Assembly: GCA_902776545.1 (NCBI GenBank)
Contig: CACYQO010000072.1
Coordinates: 1 to 35,291, forward strand
Origin: an uncultured Prevotellaceae bacterium
GTDB lineage: Bacteria; Bacteroidota; Bacteroidia; Bacteroidales; Bacteroidaceae
Length of the DNA stretch: 35,291 nucleotides
Reading direction: 5' to 3'
Positions 1 through 6,559 of the stretch are shown here, in pieces. How positions within the stretch are numbered: position 1 is the stretch's first letter; each line of letters begins with the position of its first letter. The translations under genes and the position numbers were made by a program. Under the pieces are notes generated by a model. The model was not told the DNA's origin. It ran no database searches and worked only from the letters and a program-made list of their open reading frames with translations.

Positions 1-32
1 TGCAAATCAAGACAAGCAAAATCATCAATGAC

Positions 33-284
33 ATGGCAAAGGTACAACAAAAATCTGAGAAAATCAGCGCTTTTGGCGGAATATTTTTCGTTTTGGACAA
101 ATTTGACCGTATTCTGTCCTCTGTAATCGACTCCCACCTGGGACTTCGCAGTAAATTGATAGGCTATCAGAGCAGGTCTTCGACCGCCAGAACAACGACT
201 TTGGATGGGATCGCCGTACCTGCCAAGTGGGTCAGAACGGCAAGGCAGTACAAACTCAACATCTACTCCAACATTGCAAGATAA
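33..284 (+). pseudogene. IS1380-family transposase remnant (internal deletions)
   Basis: The reading frame keeps the start of a Bacteroidetes IS1380-type DDE transposase (residues 1-46, with the GGIFFVLDKFDR and SHLGLRSKLIGYQ segments). It then jumps straight to the C-terminal end (VPAKWVRTARQYKLNIYS). Between them, a short piece in another frame reads QVFDRQNNDFGWDR, which resembles a central part of the same family. A complete enzyme has roughly 400 or more residues, and only 83 codons remain, so at least two internal deletions have occurred. The catalytic core is gone and the element cannot transpose. The family call is from memory of these conserved segments and was not searched. Confidence 0.75.
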
Positions 285-286
285 AG

Positions 287-330
287 TAGCTGCATACAAT
301 ACAATTTTATTGTCTGCAGCTATTTTTTTT
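287..330 (+). terminator. Rho-independent terminator after the IS remnant
   Basis: Arms 287-300 and 309-322 pair with one mismatch (TAGCTGCA against TGCAGCTA, extended by ACAAT/ATTGT) and are followed by eight T. It lies directly behind the transposase remnant and is probably the element's own terminator. Confidence 0.75.
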
Positions 331-357
331 GTGCTTGTAACTTGCTGATTTTCAGAC

Positions 358-420
358 ATGCCACAAAATGCCATAAAAACTATGCAGTAAAAAAACATGG
401 TTTTTATGTCTTGTGGGCAT
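358..420. repeat. Large imperfect inverted repeat
   Basis: ATGCCACAA (358-366) pairs with TTGTGGGCAT (411-420), and CATAAAAAC (372-380) with GTTTTTATG (400-408). The loop is A-rich. It lies in the gap between the IS remnant and the next gene and could be an old element end or a regulatory hairpin. The rest of the gap 331-528 holds only one more hairpin (444-471, nine-bp stem GCCGAGAAT/ATTCTCGGC) in the probable 5' leader of the next gene. Confidence 0.55.
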
Positions 421-528
421 AAAAAAACATTAGTCTATTTGCAGCCGAGAATTGAATAGTTCATTCTCGGCCGTCTGTCGCTATAGGGCTTATCAGATGG
501 TCTTAACGTACTTAATTCTATTTGGCTT

Positions 529-1164
529 ATGGCAAAGAAATTTTTAATGTCGTTTTTCAGGGCTCCCATCTGGAATAAGACTCCGATGAAGGTGGTGAGC
601 CTGTTCTGGGTGTGGATGTATGTAACCATGAAGTATCTACAGTTTGGTTACGACCCAGACCGAAATGTTGATCTCGTATCAAGGACGAGTACGCTGAGAA
701 GTATTACCGGTGAAGAGGGACAACGGCAGTTCAAAGGTAAGAACTTCGACTACGTTACACCTGGTGGCACCTTCTCCTATTGTGCCGACAACTCGCTTGT
801 CGAGGCATCGGGTATGTTATGTGTTGACTGCGACCATTTGGACGATGATAGTCCACAGATGAAGCGCAGAATCACACCTAAGGAGATGAAACGTCTGTTG
901 CTGGCTGACCCCTATTGGGGCGAGCGTACGCTGATGATGTTTACCTCGCCGCGCGGCCACGGTTTGAAATGGCTGGTCGAAATTGACCTCACAAAGTGTG
1001 ATTACGGCACGTGGTTTAACGCCGTTCGAAATTATCTCCTCGCAACATACGGTTTCGGGGAGAAGCAGATTGACTCGACGGTAGCCAACCAGAGTCACGC
1101 CTGCTTTATCTCGTACGACCCAGAGGCGTATCTACGTGCCGACCAATATGAATTTTTCGTTTAA
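529..1164 (+). CDS. BT4734/BF3469-like protein (VirE N-terminal domain)
   Basis: A 211-residue protein resembling the BT4734/BF3469 family of Bacteroidetes. Visible landmarks are FFRAPIWNKTP near the start, KNFDYVTPGGTFSY (about 72-85), the acidic strand MLCVDCDHLDD, TLMMFTSPRGHGLKWLVEIDL (about 134-154) and the C-terminal ACFISYDPEAY. These are typical of the domain found beside, or fused to, primase-like proteins in mobile DNA and next to capsule loci. The next gene, 24 nt downstream, has PriCT-2 and DUF3987 domains, which in other genomes often belong to the same polypeptide or operon. The start may be the in-frame ATG at 547, which gives the usual MSFFRAP-type beginning. The role is inferred to be DNA replication or priming of an accessory element. 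Confidence 0.8.
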   Translation: MAKKFLMSFFRAPIWNKTPMKVVSLFWVWMYVTMKYLQFGYDPDRNVDLVSRTSTLRSITGEEGQRQFKGKNFDYVTPGGTFSYCADNSLVEASGMLCVDCDHLDDDSPQMKRRITPKEMKRLLLADPYWGERTLMMFTSPRGHGLKWLVEIDLTKCDYGTWFNAVRNYLLATYGFGEKQIDSTVANQSHACFISYDPEAYLRADQYEFFV

Positions 1165-1188
1165 TAACATATTTAATATTTATACATC

Positions 1189-3168
1189 ATGGACAATAAA
1201 TTGAATTTTGATCCGCTGGCTTGGGCATCTCAGAAGCCCGCCGGCACGACTGAAAATGACGGTCTGAAGGCAGAAAGCGACATTGAACTGGCCAAAGTCG
1301 AAGCTGTGGTACGAGAACTGGAACGTATCGGCGGTCCCTCAGACTCCTACAAGGACTGGTACTGCCGTCTGGGATTTGCCTTGGCCGACGGACTTGGCAG
1401 TGCTGGTGGCGAATACTTCCACCGTGTCAGCCGACTGTCGCCAAAATACAACGAGGCGCAGTGCGAGAAGAAATGGCAGCAATGTCTGGAGAAGCATGAC
1501 GGACGGACTCAGATCTCGGCATTCTATAACCTGGCAAAGGAGGCTGGCGTTGACCTTAGTGCCATCGCCCGCCAATATCCTTCACCCGACATTTCCTCAA
1601 AACCTCAAAATCCTCACGGCTCTGCGGCCAACGACAACCAGCAAGATAATAAGAGTTCTGAGACGAGTCAAAATAATAATACTCAGACAGTTACCAACAA
1701 CACTGTTGCATGTCCGGCTTCAAGCACTGCATTCACGCGTAGCGGTGAGGAAAGTGAGGTAATGAGGTTTTCGTTTAGTCGTACCTTCAGCCAGAATATA
1801 GATCCGGCGAAGTTGCCTGTGACCTTACAACGTGCGATTGCAAGACAAGAAACGGACACTGACAAGGACAAAGTGATGCTGGCCATTCTTGACCTTCTGG
1901 CCATGGCAGAACCTAATGTCTATGGCATTTATGGCGGTAAGCGTGTGTATACTCCCTTCTATCTTTTTATCTTAGGTCCGGCAGGTATCAGCCTGAAGGG
2001 TGCCATCTCTGATGCCAAGGAGATGCTGATGCCTATTGACGAGTATTTCCGTAATCAGTATTATGCACAAATGGCAGAATACAAGAAGGAACATGCCTCA
2101 TGGGAGGCAAAGAAGTCGCAACGCGGCAAGAATGCCGAGAGTGCGGGGGTGGAACCTGAGGAGCCGGTGTATCGTCGCATATTCATTTCCGCCGATTCCT
2201 CCGCTTCATCTTTCAAGCAGGATCTCTATAATTTTGGCGGCCGCGGCATCATCTTCTCAACCGAGGCCGACACGCTGACTCAGGCACTTGGTCAGGAATG
2301 GGGTCAGTTTACCGATGCGTTCCGTCAGGCGTTCCACCACGAAAGCATAGAGAGTTCGCGCACTAAGGATAAGCTTCGCATCATCATCAACGAACCTCAG
2401 CTTGGCATTCTCGTGACTTGTACCCCACAGCAGATTGTGGAAATGTTGTCGCCCAAACAGAGCGAGAACGGAACTTCTTCACGCGACCTCTTCTATTGTA
2501 CGGAAGGCCATCAGGAGTGGATTGACCCATTCCAAACCCAGGAGCCTACAGCCGACTACTATAAAGAAATCGGCAAAGACGTGAAGAGGATGTATGAGCA
2601 ACTGGAAGCCCGCTCAAACAATCGTATTCAGATTTTGATTTCTGAGGAACATCGCAAGGCCTTTAGCGACCACTTCAGACCCCTCTTGCCCGAACATATC
2701 GGCATGTATGGTGAAGACTTTGCTGCTTTCACGGTGCGTATAGCTCTCGTTGCTTTCCGCATGATGATGATACTCACCACTGTCCGTAACTTCGAGAAAG
2801 GCAATCTGAGCGACCCCAAGCAGCAGGCCTTCGTCATTACTCATGATGACTACGAAACAGCCATGACCATCATCGACTGTCTGGTGGAGCATACTGCATA
2901 CGTCTATAAGAACCTGTTGCATCCGTCTGACGAAACGCCCCTTACCATTCAGCCTCTGAAGGGACGGGAGCTTCAACTCTATCTGGCACTGCCAGACGAG
3001 TTCACCACCAAGATGTTTAACGAGAAGGCCAAAGCCCTTGGCATCCCGCTAAAGACCGCCCAACGCTATCTGGGCAATTTCATCAGCCGCTATCAGTTGA
3101 TAGAGCGTGTCAGCCAAGGGAATTATGTCAAGGTAAACCGTCAGAAACAGGAAAAGTCAGAACAGTAA
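1189..3168 (+). CDS. PriCT-2 / DUF3987 primase-helicase-like protein
   Basis: A 659-residue protein. Residues about 35-130 match the primase C-terminal type 2 (PriCT-2) pattern (DWYCRLGFAL, a Trp-containing CEKKWQQCLEKHDGRTQISAFYNLAKEAGV segment). A low-complexity Asn/Ser/Gln linker follows (about 140-180). Residues about 200-560 look like DUF3987, with a degenerate P-loop (GPAGISLKG instead of the family's GPPASGKG type) and the acidic stretch FSTEADTL. The last 60 residues look like a winged helix (TKMFNEKAKALGIPLKTAQRYL). Such proteins are encoded in integrated elements and next to capsule loci. It is transcribed with the preceding BT4734-like gene (24-nt gap). The altered P-loop leaves ATPase activity open. 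Confidence 0.8.
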   Translation: MDNKLNFDPLAWASQKPAGTTENDGLKAESDIELAKVEAVVRELERIGGPSDSYKDWYCRLGFALADGLGSAGGEYFHRVSRLSPKYNEAQCEKKWQQCLEKHDGRTQISAFYNLAKEAGVDLSAIARQYPSPDISSKPQNPHGSAANDNQQDNKSSETSQNNNTQTVTNNTVACPASSTAFTRSGEESEVMRFSFSRTFSQNIDPAKLPVTLQRAIARQETDTDKDKVMLAILDLLAMAEPNVYGIYGGKRVYTPFYLFILGPAGISLKGAISDAKEMLMPIDEYFRNQYYAQMAEYKKEHASWEAKKSQRGKNAESAGVEPEEPVYRRIFISADSSASSFKQDLYNFGGRGIIFSTEADTLTQALGQEWGQFTDAFRQAFHHESIESSRTKDKLRIIINEPQLGILVTCTPQQIVEMLSPKQSENGTSSRDLFYCTEGHQEWIDPFQTQEPTADYYKEIGKDVKRMYEQLEARSNNRIQILISEEHRKAFSDHFRPLLPEHIGMYGEDFAAFTVRIALVAFRMMMILTTVRNFEKGNLSDPKQQAFVITHDDYETAMTIIDCLVEHTAYVYKNLLHPSDETPLTIQPLKGRELQLYLALPDEFTTKMFNEKAKALGIPLKTAQRYLGNFISRYQLIERVSQGNYVKVNRQKQEKSEQ

Positions 3169-3202
3169 ACTGCCAGTTCCGATAACCTGCCATTATTGTG
3201 CA

Positions 3203-3238
3203 ATAACCCACCCTTATTGGTCGATAAGGGTGGGTTAT
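3203..3238. terminator. Perfect 15-bp hairpin between convergent genes
   Basis: ATAACCCACCCTTAT (3203-3217) and ATAAGGGTGGGTTAT (3224-3238) pair perfectly around a 6-nt loop. It sits between the DUF3987 gene (+) and the DUF4248 gene (-), so it probably ends both transcripts, although the U-tracts are poor. Confidence 0.6.
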
Positions 3239-3269
3239 CAGTGGGATATGCCGTAGGGAAAAAACGTAA

Positions 3270-3470
3270 CTACGGACGACCGAGGCAATCGAAGATGATG
3301 GCTACCTCGGAAGGCATAAACGAGCGATGGCCAGTCTGAAGCAATTCGTTCAACTGGGGATAGCCCGACATATATAAGCGCAGTTTTGCCCATGCTGCGC
3401 GAGGACAGATGGCCGGGAAATAGAGCTGGGCAAGCTCTGTGCGACCGTATGTTTTGATTGCTGTTTCCAT
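3270..3470 (-). CDS. DUF4248 family protein
   Basis: A 66-residue protein with the family pattern TYGRTELAQLYFP, the AWAKLRLYM segment, and the C-terminal helix-turn-helix-like MPSEVAIIFDCLGRP. Small DUF4248 proteins are encoded next to BT4734-like and HU-like genes in many Bacteroidetes, and that gene order is seen here. The molecular function is unknown. An overlapping frame (3238-3477) is a shadow. The -7 box at 3474-3482 lies only a few bases before the ATG, so the mRNA may be leaderless. Confidence 0.8.
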   Translation of the reverse strand: METAIKTYGRTELAQLYFPAICPRAAWAKLRLYMSGYPQLNELLQTGHRSFMPSEVAIIFDCLGRP

Positions 3471-3473
3471 GAT

Positions 3474-3482
3474 GCAAAATTA
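3474..3482 (-). promoter_or_regulatory. -7 box of the DUF4248 gene
   Basis: Read on the minus strand, TAATTTTGC fits the Bacteroidetes TAnnTTTG consensus. It ends 3 bases before the start codon. Confidence 0.5.
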
Positions 3483-3585
3483 CTAAAAAAATGCGAGAAT
3501 ACCAAGGTTTTAAGCCGTTATTTCACACCTAATTCATCATAACGCATATCAAGTACAAACAACGCACTCAAGTGGGTTGGAAATG

Positions 3586-3616
3586 TTGCATAATTCGCTG
3601 AAAATGAGTAATTTTG
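3586..3616 (+). promoter_or_regulatory. Probable promoter of the HU-like gene
   Basis: TAATTTTG at 3609-3616 fits the TAnnTTTG box. A weak -33 (TTG, 3586-3588) lies 20 bp upstream. The gene starts 57 bp further on. Confidence 0.5.
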
Positions 3617-3673
3617 TACCAGCAATAGTGCTAAAGTTATCAACATGTTTAACCCTTTAAAAACTGTAAGAAG

Positions 3674-4404
3674 ATGATTGAACTTTATCTTTCGAAAGTG
3701 ACTGATTCCTCGGAATCGGAACAGGCGGGCAAACTCTACGCCCGCGTCAGTTACAAACAAACGCTCGACGTGCAGGCAATGGCACGGCACATGGCCGAGC
3801 ACAACACCATGTTCTCTGAGGGATCCATCACCGGTATCCTGATCGACTTCGTGAAGTGCGTGCGCGAGCAAGTTCTTAACGGCAACAGGTGGCCTCTGCA
3901 ACCATCGGTACGTTGGCCGAAGGTGCCAAGACCGGCGCCGCCATCAAGACCGTGAAACTGCTGGCCCAGTCAACTGGTGATTTCACCCGCGATGAGCTGA
4001 AGAAGGACGTCAAACTGGCCTGGACTGACAAAGCCAAGGCTGAGATTGCGGCTGCAAAGGACGGCAGTCAGGAGTCAGGAGGCAGTAGTCAGCAGTCGGG
4101 AGGTGGTGGCAGTCAGAACGGCAGCAACAGTCAGACCGTGATGGCTCCACAGATCACCGGTACGACGCCGTTTGCCGAGAGCACACAGGTGAGCATCCAG
4201 GCTGAGCAGGGTGCGGAGGTCCGTTACACCACCGACGGCAGCACACCTACGGCTGAGAGCACGCTCTACAGCGAGCCCATCACCCTGAGCGACACGGCTA
4301 CCGTGAAGGCCATCGCCATCTTGGGCGGTCAGAGCAGCGAGGTGGCTTCAGAGACCTTCACCAAGAGCGACGATGACGATGAGCGTCCGGGCGCAGGAGG
4401 GTAA
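3674..4404 (+). pseudogene. HU-like DNA-binding protein with chitobiase-type C-terminal domain, frameshifted
   Basis: Two overlapping frames make one protein. The first (from ATG 3674) encodes an HU/IHF-like N-terminal half of the Bacteroidetes type (LYARVSYKQTLDVQAMARHMAEHN, then ITGILIDFVKCVREQVLNG). The second frame, open only after the stop at 3877-3879, continues with GTLAEGAKTGAAIKTVKLLAQSTGDFTRDEL, the second half of the fold. It then has a Ser/Gly/Gln linker and a CHB_HEX_C-like domain (VRYTTDGSTPTAESTLYSEPI, TVKAIAI). Adding one base near 3883-3888 (for example NGN to NGKQV) would join them into 243 residues. I see no slippery heptamer, so this is a point indel or a sequence error and not programmed shifting. 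In related loci an amidase gene often follows; none is present here. Confidence 0.7.
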
Positions 4405-4407
4405 TCT

Positions 4408-4545
4408 CTTCCCCTCCTGAGTCAGGAGGGGTTAGGGGTGGTCTGAACGCGGGAAACTGTTCACTTCTTCAGACCCCCTCTAACTCCCCCTAACTTAGGG
4501 GGAGAAACAAAGACCCCCTCTGGCTCCCCCTGACTCAGGGGGAGA
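4408..4545. repeat. Cluster of C/G-rich palindromic repeats
   Basis: Three related palindromes follow one another: CCCCTCCTGAGTCAGGAGGGG (4411-4431), CTCCCCCTAACTTAGGGGGAG (4484-4504) and CTCCCCCTGACTCAGGGGGAG (4524-4544). The last two are preceded by the direct repeat AGACCCCCTCT. The first unit, with GGTTAGGGGTGGTCTGA behind it, is the inverted form of the others. The cluster probably ends transcription of the HU-like gene and resembles the interspersed palindromes common in Bacteroidetes gaps. Confidence 0.7.
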
Positions 4546-4599
4546 AAATGGGCGGAAATGGCTTTTTGTTGCGTATTTGCGTAAAAAAGTGACAAAAGA

Positions 4600-4632
4600 T
4601 TTGTTTGTTACGAAGAATATGTGTACTTTTGC
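4600..4632 (+). promoter_or_regulatory. Promoter of the leu operon
   Basis: TTTG at 4600-4603 and TACTTTTGC at 4624-4632 are separated by 20 bp, a textbook Bacteroidetes -33/-7 arrangement. Transcription would start near 4637-4640, giving a leader of about 300 nt before leuA. Confidence 0.8.
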
Positions 4633-4682
4633 AGCCGAAAACGATAATAAAATCGAAAATCGTCAAAAGTAAATCGTAAATA

Positions 4683-4751
4683 ATGAAGATGTTTAATCTA
4701 ATTAGTGGCCTTATTATTATTCGACTGCAGGGAGCGGTCGGAAGTGATTAG
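4683..4751 (+). CDS. Branched-chain amino acid leader peptide
   Basis: A 22-codon frame too short for usual gene calling. Residues 6-15 read LISGLIIIRL, and a Val codon follows at residue 19. In all there are four Ile, three Leu and one Val codons, with a run of Leu-Ile-Ile-Ile at 4710-4721. The sequence before its ATG (TAAATCGTAAATA) is repeated before leuA (4920-4932), so both starts share one initiation context. Its last codons (4738-4747) form one strand of the antiterminator. It therefore looks like an attenuation sensor comparable in logic to enterobacterial leuL/ilvL, to which it need not be homologous. The peptide itself probably has no other function. Confidence 0.75.
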   Translation: MKMFNLISGLIIIRLQGAVGSD

Positions 4752-4828
4752 GCGTAGGTAAAATTATAAAATTAAAAGATTATAAAATTAAATAATGAAA
4801 TACGAGCCCTTCTCACTTCCGAGTGCAG
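4725..4828 (+). promoter_or_regulatory. Antiterminator of the leu attenuator
   Basis: TCGGAAGTGA (4738-4747, the end of the leader peptide frame) is the exact reverse complement of TCACTTCCGA (4813-4822) in the terminator. CTGCA (4725-4729) also pairs with TGCAG (4824-4828). Forming this 10 + 5 bp helix destroys the terminator. A ribosome stalled on the Ile/Leu codons at 4698-4721 would leave 4738-4747 free, while one reaching the stop at 4749 would cover it. Confidence 0.75.
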
Positions 4829-4839
4829 AGGGGCTTTTT
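4805..4839 (+). terminator. Attenuator terminator upstream of leuA
   Basis: Arms 4805-4817 and 4822-4835 pair over 13 bp with one bulged C (4826) around a TCCG loop, followed by a T-tract to 4839. It lies inside the leu leader, about 100 nt before leuA. Confidence 0.85.
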
Positions 4840-4840
4840 A

Positions 4841-4917
4841 AGTGAAAAGTGAGAAGTGAAAAGTGAAAAGTGAAAAGTGAGAAGTGAAAAGTGAGAAGTG
4901 AAAAGTGAAGAGTGAAA
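4841..4917 (+). repeat. Heptamer array, 11 units of AGTGAAA
   Basis: Eleven head-to-tail 7-bp units (AGTGAAA with AGTGAGA and AGTGAAG variants) fill the space between the attenuator and leuA. The variant junction AAGTGAGAAG is the reverse complement of CTTCTCACTT in the terminator's 5' arm. Confidence 0.9.
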
Positions 4918-4938
4918 AATTAAATCGTAAATAAAAAG

Positions 4939-6438
4939 ATGGACAGACTTTACATTTTTGACACGACGCTGAGGGACGGTGAACAGGTGCCCGGATGCCA
5001 GCTGAACACGGTAGAGAAGATTCAGGTGGCGAAGGCTCTGGAGCAGTTGGGCGTCGATGTGATTGAGGCCGGATTCCCTGTGTCGAGTCCCGGCGACTTC
5101 AACTCGGTGATTGAGATCTCGAAGGCCGTGACGTGGCCCGTGATCTGTGCGCTGACGCGTGCGGTGGAAAGGGATATCGACGTGGCCTTCGAGGCGCTGA
5201 AGTATGCCAAGCACAAGCGCATACACACGGGTATCGGCACGAGCGACGAGCATATCCAGTTTAAGTTCAACTCCACCCGTGAGCGTATCCTCGAACAGGC
5301 CGTGGAGGCCACGAAGTACGCCAAGCGCTATGTGGACGACGTGGAGTTCTACTGTGAGGATGCGGGACGGACGGACAACGCGTATCTGGCGCAGGTGGTG
5401 GAAGCGGTGATCAAGGCCGGTGCCACGGTGGTAAACATCCCCGACACGACGGGCTACTGCCTGCCGCAGGAGTATCACGACAAGATCAAGTATCTGATAG
5501 AGCACGTGGACGGCATCGACCGTGCCATCATCTCCACGCATTGCCATAACGACTTAGGCATGGCGACGGCCAATTCGCTGAACGGCGTGATGGCGGGAGC
5601 GCGACAGGTGGAGGTGACCATCAACGGCATCGGCGAACGTGCGGGCAACACGAGTCTGGAGGAGATCGCGATGATCCTGAAGTGCCATAAGGGCCTCGGC
5701 ATCGAGACGAACATCAACACGACGAAGATCTATCCGACGTCGAGGATGGTGTCGAGTCTGATGAACATGCCCGTGCAGCCGAACAAGGCCATCGTGGGCC
5801 GCAACGCCTTCGCACACTCCTCGGGCATCCATCAGGACGGTGTATTAAAAAATGTACACACGTATGAGATCATGGACCCGAAGGACGTGGGCATCGACGA
5901 CAACTCGATCGTGCTCACCGCCCGCAGCGGACGTGCCGCCCTGAAGTACCGTCTGCACGTGAACGGCGTGGAACTGGAGGAGGAGAAGCTGGACAAGATC
6001 TACGAGAAGTTCCTGCAGCTGGCCGACCAGAAGAAGGAGGTGACGGATGCCGACGTGCTGATGCTCGCCGGAGCGGACATGGCCGAACAGCACGCCGTGA
6101 GACTCGACTTTCTGCAGGTGACCACGGGCAAGGGTGTTCGCAGTGTGGCCTCGATAGGTCTCGACATCAGCGGTCAGAAGTTCGAGGCTGCCGCCAGCGG
6201 AAACGGTCCTGTGGATGCCGCCATCAAGGCGCTGAAGAAGATTATCATGAAGCAGATGACGCTGAAGGAGTTCACCATCCAGGCCATCTCGAAGGGCTCG
6301 GACGACGTGGGAAAGGTACACATGCAGGTGGAGTACGACGGCTCGCTGTATTACGGCTTCGGTGCGAACACGGACATCGTCACGGCCAGCGTCGAGGCTT
6401 ATATTGACTGTATTAATAAGTTTAAGAAAGATGAGTAA
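4939..6438 (+). CDS. leuA: 2-isopropylmalate synthase
   Basis: Condenses acetyl-CoA and 2-oxoisovalerate to 2-isopropylmalate, the committed step of leucine synthesis. The 499-residue protein starts almost directly with the DRE-TIM barrel signature DTTLRDGEQ (8-16). It has the metal-binding HCHNDLG (201-207), the [13 protein letters not shown] segment and, from about residue 380, the C-terminal LeuA allosteric domain ([14 protein letters not shown]-like). The length fits the LeuA type 1 family. It is the first gene after the attenuator and is followed by leuC, leuD, a second synthase and leuB. Expression should respond to the supply of charged Ile/Leu tRNA through the leader. Feedback inhibition by leucine is expected from the family. 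Confidence 0.95.
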   Translation: MDRLYIFDTTLRDGEQVPGCQLNTVEKIQVAKALEQLGVDVIEAGFPVSSPGDFNSVIEISKAVTWPVICALTRAVERDIDVAFEALKYAKHKRIHTGIGTSDEHIQFKFNSTRERILEQAVEATKYAKRYVDDVEFYCEDAGRTDNAYLAQVVEAVIKAGATVVNIPDTTGYCLPQEYHDKIKYLIEHVDGIDRAIISTHCHNDLGMATANSLNGVMAGARQVEVTINGIGERAGNTSLEEIAMILKCHKGLGIETNINTTKIYPTSRMVSSLMNMPVQPNKAIVGRNAFAHSSGIHQDGVLKNVHTYEIMDPKDVGIDDNSIVLTARSGRAALKYRLHVNGVELEEEKLDKIYEKFLQLADQKKEVTDADVLMLAGADMAEQHAVRLDFLQVTTGKGVRSVASIGLDISGQKFEAAASGNGPVDAAIKALKKIIMKQMTLKEFTIQAISKGSDDVGKVHMQVEYDGSLYYGFGANTDIVTASVEAYIDCINKFKKDE

Positions 6439-6440
6439 TA

Positions 6441-6545
6441 GTTTACAGTTTACGGTTTACAGTTTACAGATGATTACTTCTATAGGCTCCATGTGCTGGG
6501 CTTGCAAGGTAATCAACTGTAAACCGTAAACTGTAAACCGTAAAC
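6441..6545 (+). repeat. Heptamer hairpin element, copy 1 (leuA-leuC gap)
   Basis: The left arm, 6441-6469, is a run of GTTTACA/GTTTACG units. The right arm, 6517-6545, carries the inverted units (CTGTAAAC, CCGTAAAC), so about 29 bp can pair. The core 6470-6515 begins ATGATTACTTCTATAGGC and ends CTGGGCTTGCAAGGTAATCA. The core's own ends are inverted (ATGATTAC/GTAATCA). Confidence 0.85.
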
Positions 6546-6559
6546 AAAAAGAAAAAGGT

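Noticed and set aside
3874-3900. Programmed -1 frameshift in the HU-like gene
   Set aside because: No slippery heptamer and no obvious stimulatory structure at the joint; a simple indel is more likely.
4841-4917. CRISPR-like array
   Set aside because: The units are 7 bp and contiguous, with no spacers.
4640-4938. T-box or other riboswitch before leuA
   Set aside because: No T-box sequence seen, and the leader peptide with its competing hairpins explains the leader.
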